Part shown: one piece after another, positions 32,393-37,424 of the stretch
How the letters are laid out: every line of letters begins with the position of its first letter
How positions within the stretch are numbered: the stretch's first letter is position 1
Source of the DNA: Bacteroides sp.
Lineage (GTDB): Bacteria; Bacteroidota; Bacteroidia; Bacteroidales; Muribaculaceae
Direction of reading: 5' to 3'
DNA length: 37,424 bases
NCBI GenBank assembly: GCA_014802265.1
Contig: JAAVCP010000034.1
Coordinates: 1 to 37,424, forward strand
The notes under the pieces: model-generated
What the model saw: only the letters and a program-made list of their open reading frames with translations
What the model was told of the DNA's origin: nothing
Databases searched by the model: none
Made by a program: the position numbers and the translations under genes

Positions 32393-34777
32393 ATGAAACA
32401 AACTTTACTTCTATGCGTAGCGTCTCTGTTATCGGCAGGAGCTTATGCGGGACCAATCACTACTAATGCAGAGACCTCTGAAGGGATAGCCAATGTGCAG
32501 CAGATGAAAGGCACTATGGCGCCGGCTTTGTCTACACGTCAACTCAGCAAAGGAATTTCCGGGAAATTGTCAACCTCCACTTATGGCAGAGTCATTCGGA
32601 ATGCCCAGAAATCAATCAACAGGAAAGCAATCAATCCCGTAATGAAGAAGGTGGCAAAGGCTGCTACGCTTCCTGAAGGGACACTCCTTTGGGAAAGTTT
32701 TGAGGGTTTTGACAGCACAGTGGAGGGATGGCTTCCTGAGGGTTGGACAATTATATCTGATGGCGACACGGATCTTGAACCTGGGGCACAGTGGGGTGTT
32801 GATCTCGGAGGTGCCGGATTTGGTGTGCCCTCGGCTCCCGATGGCGATTATTTCATGGGAATCGGATTCAGCTCCACCGCCCTGGAGCAAGATGAATGGC
32901 TGATTCTTCCGGAATTAAAGCTGGAGGAGAATGATGAGCTCAAGTTCCAGCTTTTCACCTCACCTCTGTTCTTCTATGAGACTTACAATCCGGATTATGA
33001 TGTCATTGACTGGGAGACTATGGAATGGCTGGTTGCCCCCGTTCTCAAAGGCGATCTCACCGTTCAGATAAAGATAGATGGTGATGAGTGGCAGCAAATT
33101 TGGAGCATGATGGATCAGTTTGCAGGGTGGTCATTAACCGACCTTATGATGTATGAGCAGTTTGATACTTACCAGGTATCGCTTGCCGACTACGCAGGGA
33201 AAGACGTGCAGATTGCATTCAATTATAAGGCAGTGGATGCCAATACCATTTATATTGACTGCATCAGTGTAGGACTACCCTCTCTTGAAGGGATATCTTA
33301 CCTACCTCCTTTTGAGACACAATACTGGGGCTTTGATAATTCAGCAGACTGGGCTGCCCTTAATCTTAGCATTGCGCAGTATCCTGTGTACGGTCCCCTC
33401 GTTTTCTACAATAACTTTGACCTTGATGCTGACTATTCATGGTCATATCATGATCCAATCACCAATGACTGGGCAACCAGCGATAACCCTGATTACCTTG
33501 ACGTAACATATTATCCGGATTACTCAAGCGAGTTCACACGCCGTAACAATATGTATTATCCTCCCGTGCTTCATGCTACTGCTCCCGGTGCGTCTGAAGG
33601 CTCTTACCAGATGCCGGTCAACTACATGCAGGCAGGTGGCAGCCCGGAATTTATGGTAACTCTGTCTGATGGCAGCCAGAGGCTTATGGAATTCGGTCTT
33701 TTGCCCTTTAACCTTAACACTGATGACTATGGTATAACTCTCATTGATGCGCCATCTGTGGGTGATCCGGCTCTTCCGATATTCGGCTATAATTCAAACT
33801 CTGACAAATACTGGCTTGACTATACGCTCAATGGCGAGCAACCGTCAGAGGGCGATGAAGTGAAGATGATTGCCATTCTCAACTTTATTTATTCTCCTAC
33901 GGCACCTATGGTGGTGAGCGGCGTACATGTCAACGGGTTCGGTAATATGACTGATGACGCTGAATTTAAGATTGAGATAATTCCGTGTGACGAAGATTAT
34001 GTTCCTCTTGACGAGGCTATCGCCACTGCCACTTGCACTTTCGCCCAGATGGATAAATATGAGTCAGATCTCCCATATCTTTCTCTTAACATTCCATTTA
34101 GATTTGAATCGCCGGTTGTTCTTGACAACTCTTATATGGCATATATCGTGAAGTTGTCAGGATTCAACTCCGATAAGGTTGAGACATTCATCCCCCTGCA
34201 GTCAATGATTCCGAATGAATATCTCTGCCACGGTTGGATGGAAAAAGCTATCAAGATTGACAGCGACGAATTCCGTACAAGCTATTCTCCGATGGCTTAC
34301 GTGGAAGGTATATATGGCGACTGCTATAACGGTTTCGCAATTAATCTTGATGCATGTTATCCCTGGCTTGAATGTGAAGTTGACGAAGTGGCTGTACCTG
34401 CCGACGGCACTCCCGTTCACGTAAATCTCGGCTCCTATTATGACGGTTCTCAGCTCACTCTCAGCTATCCGGAAGTTGCAGGTCTGATTGCAAGCGTGGA
34501 AGGTCGCTACAACGAGTGCGTACTTACCCTCTCTCACAGTAATGCTGAGGTAATCATTGATGGTAATCTCACAATCAGTGCTCCCGGTGTAGAAAAAACA
34601 ATAAAACTAACTGAGACCATCAGTGGCATTGACAGTCTTGATGCTGATTCAGTAAATGGTGATATAGTAGCTGTATATTCTGTTGACGGCACTATGGTCG
34701 ACCGCTCGGAAACTAAGAAAGGTGTATATATCGTGAAATATGATAATGGTAAAATTCGCAAGGTTATCCTTAAGTAA
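32393..34777 (+). CDS. Secreted protein with choice-of-anchor J domain and type-IX-like C-terminus
   Basis: The ATG at 32393 gives 794 residues with a signal peptide (MKQTLLLCVASLLSAGAYAG). The extension to 32270 was rejected since it contains the promoter. Residues about 95-270 look like the cleaved-adhesin/choice-of-anchor J fold: LLWESFEGF, then WTIISDG, then DEWLILPELKL and IAFNYKAVDANTIYIDCI. The middle is rich in Asp and Tyr and has no recognised catalytic motif. The C-terminus (VYSVDGTMV, then GVYIVKYDNGKIRKVILK) matches the type-A sorting domain of type IX secretion. It is probably displayed or released at the cell surface. Confidence 0.82.
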   Translation: MKQTLLLCVASLLSAGAYAGPITTNAETSEGIANVQQMKGTMAPALSTRQLSKGISGKLSTSTYGRVIRNAQKSINRKAINPVMKKVAKAATLPEGTLLWESFEGFDSTVEGWLPEGWTIISDGDTDLEPGAQWGVDLGGAGFGVPSAPDGDYFMGIGFSSTALEQDEWLILPELKLEENDELKFQLFTSPLFFYETYNPDYDVIDWETMEWLVAPVLKGDLTVQIKIDGDEWQQIWSMMDQFAGWSLTDLMMYEQFDTYQVSLADYAGKDVQIAFNYKAVDANTIYIDCISVGLPSLEGISYLPPFETQYWGFDNSADWAALNLSIAQYPVYGPLVFYNNFDLDADYSWSYHDPITNDWATSDNPDYLDVTYYPDYSSEFTRRNNMYYPPVLHATAPGASEGSYQMPVNYMQAGGSPEFMVTLSDGSQRLMEFGLLPFNLNTDDYGITLIDAPSVGDPALPIFGYNSNSDKYWLDYTLNGEQPSEGDEVKMIAILNFIYSPTAPMVVSGVHVNGFGNMTDDAEFKIEIIPCDEDYVPLDEAIATATCTFAQMDKYESDLPYLSLNIPFRFESPVVLDNSYMAYIVKLSGFNSDKVETFIPLQSMIPNEYLCHGWMEKAIKIDSDEFRTSYSPMAYVEGIYGDCYNGFAINLDACYPWLECEVDEVAVPADGTPVHVNLGSYYDGSQLTLSYPEVAGLIASVEGRYNECVLTLSHSNAEVIIDGNLTISAPGVEKTIKLTETISGIDSLDADSVNGDIVAVYSVDGTMVDRSETKKGVYIVKYDNGKIRKVILK

Positions 34778-34819
34778 GGCTACTGAAAAGTAACTCGATA
34801 GCATATCCGTTTTAATCAA

Positions 34820-34870
34820 ATAAATGGGAGGTGTATCAAAATTCAGAATTTTGATACACCTCCCATTTAT
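34820..34870. terminator. 24-bp perfect hairpin terminator
   Basis: The arms 34820-34843 and 34847-34870 are perfectly complementary over 24 bases around a CAG loop, with core GGGAGGTGTATC/GATACACCTCCC. It separates the secreted protein gene from the minus-strand frames at 34836-35118 and can act in both directions. Confidence 0.87.
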
Positions 34871-35118
34871 CATTTCTATTGTGCATATCCCAACTGTCTT
34901 TATTCCAAGCCCACACAGCTCGTCTCACGTTGTCTTCATTCATTATTGACTGTATAGCCGTAGACTGACCATTGACCATAACATACCTGATGAATTGGAA
35001 CTCCAGTTGCTTTGTGCGTTTATATCAAGTGCGAAAAGACTTTCAAAGAAATGTCTTGGGCGTATGATGTTGATGTAATAGCGAATACTGCTAATGGCAA
35101 CAATAAAATTCTGTTCAT
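34836..35118 (-). pseudogene. Frameshifted small exported protein
   Basis: On the minus strand an ATG at 35118 opens a frame with a good signal peptide (MNRILLLPLAVFAITSTSYA, then QDISLKVFSHLI), which stops at 35020. One base shifted, a second frame continues from 35024 as YKRTKQLEFQFIRYVMVNGQ, then TAIQSIMNEDNVRRAVWAWNK, and ends at 34836. Together they would encode about 95 residues of one exported protein. The 3' end runs into the hairpin at 34820-34870, so the natural stop may also be lost. No family is recognised. A programmed shift is possible but no slippery site is evident. Confidence 0.5.
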
Positions 35119-35308
35119 ATAGTTTATGTTTCTAACAAGTCACAAAAGTCGTAGTTTTTTTGTTAATTTTTTATAATAATATTAATAATAAAATGTTTTT
35201 CTATCAATTTATTATCTCTTTTTAAGTTTTACGAACATTATTTATTCAAATATGACTGTAGAAGATGCTGATTTCAGCAATCAGTCAAATCTTCTCCTTA
35301 TTTCAATA
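35119..35308. other. AT-rich intergenic region upstream of rpmE2
   Basis: This stretch is very AT-rich (long runs of TTTTTT and AATAATAATATT). It holds no gene that I can support. The promoter of rpmE2 begins at 35309. Confidence 0.5.
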
Positions 35309-35340
35309 TTTGCACAGAATTGAGAAAATTTGTAACTTTG
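35309..35340 (+). promoter_or_regulatory. Consensus promoter of rpmE2
   Basis: TTTG (35309-35312) and TAACTTTG (35333-35340) are separated by 20 bases. Start is predicted near 35345, giving a leader of about 64 bases. Confidence 0.75.
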
Positions 35341-35348
35341 CAAGCCAA

Positions 35349-35383
35349 TTGACGGGATCGCGACCTGTCAAACCGATTTTTTA
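35349..35383 (+). promoter_or_regulatory. Hairpin and T-run in the rpmE2 leader
   Basis: TTGACGGG (35349-35356) pairs with CCTGTCAA (35364-35371), one mismatched position, around ATCGCGA. AACCGA and then a run of Ts follow before the start codon at 35409. The position, just after the predicted transcription start, fits a ribosomal-protein leader or attenuator. Confidence 0.4.
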
Positions 35384-35408
35384 AATTAATTAACTGCAGA
35401 AATTAAAA

Positions 35409-35663
35409 ATGAAAGAAAAAATTCATCCTGCTAACTACCGTGAGGTGGTTTTCAAAGATATGTCGAACGATGAGACTTTCATCACTCGCTCGACTGTGGC
35501 AACTCGTGAGACTATCGAAATCGACGGTAAGGTGTATCCTCTTGTAAAGCTTGAGATCACTTCTGCTTCTCACCCCTTCTTCACCGGCAAACAGAAACTC
35601 GTTGACACCGCTGGTCGTGTTGATAAGTTCCGCAGCCGTTACGGCAACCGCAACAAGAAGTAA
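35409..35663 (+). CDS. rpmE2: 50S ribosomal protein L31 type B
   Basis: The 84-residue protein starts [19 protein letters not shown] and has the L31 core ([21 protein letters not shown]). It lacks the two CxxC pairs that bind zinc in type A L31, so it is the zinc-independent type B. Its length is typical of type B in Bacteroidetes. In many bacteria type B replaces type A during zinc shortage; whether a type A copy exists here is unknown. Monocistronic, with a structured leader and a terminator at 35682-35715. Confidence 0.96.
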   Translation: MKEKIHPANYREVVFKDMSNDETFITRSTVATRETIEIDGKVYPLVKLEITSASHPFFTGKQKLVDTAGRVDKFRSRYGNRNKK

Positions 35664-35681
35664 TTGCCCATTTAAAATTTT

Positions 35682-35721
35682 AATGCCACACCCCATGACG
35701 ATGGAGTGTGGTATTTTATTT
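35682..35721. terminator. Terminator shared by rpmE2 and ruvX
   Basis: AATGCCACACCCC (35682-35694) pairs with GGAGTGTGGTATT (35703-35715) with one G-T wobble and one C-A mismatch, loop ATGACGAT; TTTATTTT follows. It stands between convergent genes. Confidence 0.82.
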
Positions 35722-35745
35722 TATTATTCATTATATAAGCGGAAT

Positions 35746-36168
35746 TTATTGGTGGAAGGCAAGCGAGTCAAGATAAGAAGTCAGAATCAGCACCGCAGCC
35801 ATTTCGTCTGCCCTCCCCTTCTCTGCACGTTGCTTCTTCTTAAAGCCACCTGCAATCATCTCCCTGTGGGCTATGGTCGACGTGAAACGTTCATCCACTC
35901 TTACAATCTCCTTATCAGGCATTTCTTTCCGCAGTCTGTTGAGAAACGGCTCAATATATCTGGCACTCTCACTCGGATTTCCATGCATATCACGAGGCTC
36001 ACCCACCGCAATTATATCTACCGGCTCTTTACTGCAATAATCCTTAATAAACTGCATTAAGTCACATGCCCTCACGGTTGGCAATCCGTTGGCACTAATG
36101 CGCAAACAATCCGTCACAGCCACACCGCAACGTTTTCTGCCATAATCTATAGCCATTATTCTTCCCAT
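35746..36168 (-). CDS. ruvX: Putative pre-16S rRNA nuclease / Holliday junction resolvase-like RuvX (YqgF)
   Basis: The 140-residue RNase H-like protein starts MGRIMAIDYGRKRCGVAVTD, with the first acidic catalytic residue (Asp8) in IDYG. VGEPRDMHGNPSESARYIEPF and VDERFTSTIA carry the other conserved acidic residues, and GRADEMAAVLIL ends the active site. In E. coli YqgF is involved in 16S rRNA 5'-end processing. The consensus promoter upstream (36173-36204) predicts transcription from the start codon itself, so the mRNA may be leaderless. It is convergent with rpmE2. Confidence 0.92.
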   Translation of the reverse strand: MGRIMAIDYGRKRCGVAVTDCLRISANGLPTVRACDLMQFIKDYCSKEPVDIIAVGEPRDMHGNPSESARYIEPFLNRLRKEMPDKEIVRVDERFTSTIAHREMIAGGFKKKQRAEKGRADEMAAVLILTSYLDSLAFHQ

Positions 36169-36172
36169 GCCG

Positions 36173-36204
36173 CAAAATTAATATAAATTTCCTGCTCTCC
36201 CAAA
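36173..36204 (-). promoter_or_regulatory. Consensus promoter of ruvX
   Basis: On the minus strand TTTG (complement of 36201-36204) and TAATTTTG (complement of 36173-36180) are separated by 20 bases. With the usual spacing the transcript would begin at about 36168, the first base of the ATG. Confidence 0.7.
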
Positions 36205-36310
36205 TCCTTATTAAATAAATTGAAATTCTGAAAATTACATTGAATACCCAAAGACAATTAAACTAATCACCCCTCCCCTCAAAGTCAAAATACCCTAAAA
36301 ACAATAAGTA

Positions 36311-36509
36311 TCTCTAAGTAAGAGATTTTATTTCCAATGCAAAGTTACAAAAATTATCTGAAACACAAACAATAATCACCTAAAAATACTGCTAATAATT
36401 ACTAAAACGGCAAGTCCAGAATTTGATTGTTTAGCAAATTGAATTTTTAGGCTCCTAATTACCTCTGATAATCAATATATTACAAAAATCCAAATCTCTT
36501 ACTTAGAGA
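36311..36509. repeat. Putative invertible promoter element (perfect 18-bp inverted repeats)
   Basis: TCTCTAAGTAAGAGATTT at 36311-36328 is repeated in exact reverse complement at 36492-36509, enclosing 163 bases. Each copy is itself a near-palindrome (TCTCT..AGAGA). The only exact TAnnTTTG box inside is on the minus strand (36340-36347), directed away from upxY. The plan is that of invertible promoters in front of Bacteroides polysaccharide operons. No recombinase gene lies within the window. Confidence 0.7.
36340..36369 (-). promoter_or_regulatory. Consensus promoter inside the invertible segment
   Basis: On the minus strand TTTG (complement of 36366-36369) and TAACTTTG (complement of 36340-36347) are 18 bases apart. 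It now points toward ruvX. Inversion would place the -7 box at about 36473-36480, pointing toward upxY. Confidence 0.68.
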
Positions 36510-36521
36510 GTTGGATTTTTT
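36484..36521 (+). terminator. Terminator-like hairpin spanning the right inverted repeat
   Basis: The arms 36484-36499 and 36505-36520 pair over 16 positions with one mismatch around TACTT. The stem is AAAAATCCAA..TTGGATTTTT at its base, followed by T. The right inverted repeat lies in the middle of it; the left part of the left arm (36484-36491) belongs to the invertible segment. Confidence 0.6.
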
Positions 36522-36690
36522 AATCCCTTCGGAAGAGTATTATTGTTTCCCTAACCCCCTGGAAAGCACCTGTATAGGCTCGTCCTTGTGATCCGAAGCG
36601 AAAGTAGACGGACGGTTGTGAATAATGTGCGGCGACTGGCAGCAGCCCTCGACGCGCATGAAGGATAGACATGTACTCATTTTAATTAAC

Positions 36691-37224
36691 ATGGAGCCAA
36701 AACAGGAAGAAAAACCAGAATGGTTTGCCATCAGATCGCGTCAGGATCTTAGGGCTGAACAGGAACTTTCCGGATATTGCGACGAGGTGCTTTTTCCAAA
36801 GGAGCAAGTGAAAGTACAAGGAGGAAAAGACCGTATCAGACCGGTTATTCCTCGCGTACTGTTTGTAAAGACTAATCGCACTACTATATTGAATCTCGAA
36901 CTCAAGGGTCGGGAGCATCCTGAATTAAATGTCCCGTTTTGGATTTACCGGTATCCGAAAGATAAACGCATACAAGTTATTCCCCAAAGTGCCATTGACC
37001 TCATTCGTCTGCTTACCGCCGGCGACACAACCCGGTGCGAGATATTCAACAAGAAGGATTTCAAGGAAAACCTCCACGTGCGTGTCACGGGGGGACCATT
37101 CAAGGGGTATCAGGGATACGTGCAGCGGGTAAAGAAAAACAAACATGTGGTTGTCAAGATTGAGGGCGTATGCGTAATCATGCTCCCTTTTATTCACCCC
37201 GACCTCCTCGAGATAATAGACTAA
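36691..37224 (+). CDS. UpxY family transcription antiterminator (NusG-like)
   Basis: The ATG at 36691 gives 177 residues; an earlier frame start at 36625 was rejected because it has no support. The N-terminal NGN domain (WFAIRSRQDLRAEQEL, then VIPRVLFVKTN) and a KOW motif near the C-terminus (GPFKGYQGYVQRVKKNKHVVV) identify a specialised NusG paralogue. In Bacteroides, UpxY proteins bind the leader of their own polysaccharide operon and stop premature termination, so this gene probably heads such an operon. Its 5' region of about 180 bases beyond the inverted repeat has complementary segments (CTTCGGA at 36527-36533 and TCCGAAG at 36592-36598). It ends two bases before the next start codon. 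Confidence 0.85.
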   Translation: MEPKQEEKPEWFAIRSRQDLRAEQELSGYCDEVLFPKEQVKVQGGKDRIRPVIPRVLFVKTNRTTILNLELKGREHPELNVPFWIYRYPKDKRIQVIPQSAIDLIRLLTAGDTTRCEIFNKKDFKENLHVRVTGGPFKGYQGYVQRVKKNKHVVVKIEGVCVIMLPFIHPDLLEIID

Positions 37225-37226
37225 TT

Positions 37227-37424
37227 ATGAAAGACATCCCAGACAACCTTGACATCGCCGGTGTCAACTTCAACAATCCTGACGACATAACAGGCTTTGC
37301 ACTCCTCTTAGGTAGACAAGCAAATCTCGCCGGCATGTTTATTCCCGGCGGCGGCAATCAACCCTTGGTTTCCAAGGTACGCACAGCCGCACGCGAATGG
37401 ATTCGCCTGACAGATACCGCAGTT
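37227..37424 (+). CDS. Hypothetical protein, partial (cut by window end)
   Basis: A frame starts at ATG 37227, two bases after the upxY stop codon, and remains open for 66 codons to the window end. It begins MKDIPDNLDIAGVNFNNPDD and continues with FALLLGRQANLAGMFIPGGG. I do not recognise the family. Position directly behind upxY suggests a role in the same surface-polysaccharide operon, for example the place occupied by UpxZ in Bacteroides, but the sequence does not look like UpxZ as far as I can tell. Confidence 0.75.
   Translation, partial: MKDIPDNLDIAGVNFNNPDDITGFALLLGRQANLAGMFIPGGGNQPLVSKVRTAAREWIRLTDTAV

Noticed and set aside
35047..35121. Plus-strand frame MSWAYDVDVIANTANG
   Set aside because: It is the reverse reading of the signal-peptide frame on the minus strand, which is the better coding candidate.
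36492..36509. Inverted repeats explained simply as two halves of ordinary terminators
   Set aside because: Two 18-base copies in exact opposite orientation 163 bases apart, with a consensus promoter inside and a UpxY gene outside, fit an invertible element better. The terminator reading was kept as an additional property of the right copy.
1..37424. CRISPR arrays, tRNA or rRNA genes, insertion sequences, prophage
   Set aside because: No regularly spaced repeats, no tRNA or rRNA-like conserved segments, and no transposase, integrase or phage structural motif were seen on either strand.

Overview
This window looks like chromosomal DNA of a Bacteroidales bacterium, probably family Muribaculaceae or a close relative. 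The evidence is the repeated Bacteroidetes promoter element TAnnTTTG (often TAATTTTG), preceded in the best cases by TTTG 18-20 bases upstream; the near absence of Shine-Dalgarno sequences; a linear arginine pathway built on the Bacteroidetes ArgF' transcarbamylase; a type-B L31 protein; a UpxY-type NusG paralogue; and a secreted protein with a type-IX-like C-terminus. The family-level placement is inference. No rRNA, tRNA, CRISPR array, insertion sequence or prophage was seen.

Layout. Positions 1-710 hold no intact gene, only possible coding relics and a hairpin. Positions 711-5152 carry a YpfJ-type metallopeptidase, a 59-residue DUF4250 gene on the minus strand, and a four-gene run: C45-like Ntn hydrolase, small membrane protein, YbgC-like thioesterase, DprA. 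A nucleoside phosphorylase follows on the minus strand (5177-6055). Next come a small lipoprotein gene with its own promoter and hairpin, a prolyl oligopeptidase lipoprotein, and a flavin reductase. Positions 9956-11256 hold a hemerythrin-domain protein coupled to a LuxR-type regulator whose receiver-like domain lacks the acidic residues. Housekeeping and transport genes follow to 20799: PBP1A, peptide deformylase, EttA, CstA, an EamA exporter and an NhaC antiporter.

The metabolic centrepiece is 20994-29306, an eight-gene operon in pathway-complete form: GNAT acyltransferase, argG, argC, argD, argF', argB, argE, argH. Given carbamoyl phosphate, these could take glutamate to arginine through N-acylated (probably succinylated) intermediates. 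It ends in a 21-bp hairpin shared with the convergent diaminopimelate dehydrogenase gene. An AAE-family antiporter, a 794-residue exported protein, a frameshifted small exported protein, rpmE2 and ruvX follow.

The most striking region is the right end (36169-37424). A NusG-like UpxY antiterminator and the start of a second gene look like the head of a surface-polysaccharide operon. Upstream lies a 199-bp segment bounded by perfect 18-bp inverted repeats. It contains one consensus promoter, which points away from upxY. This is the architecture of a phase-variable invertible promoter caught in the OFF orientation. In this orientation the right repeat also sits inside a strong terminator-like hairpin that would be broken by inversion.
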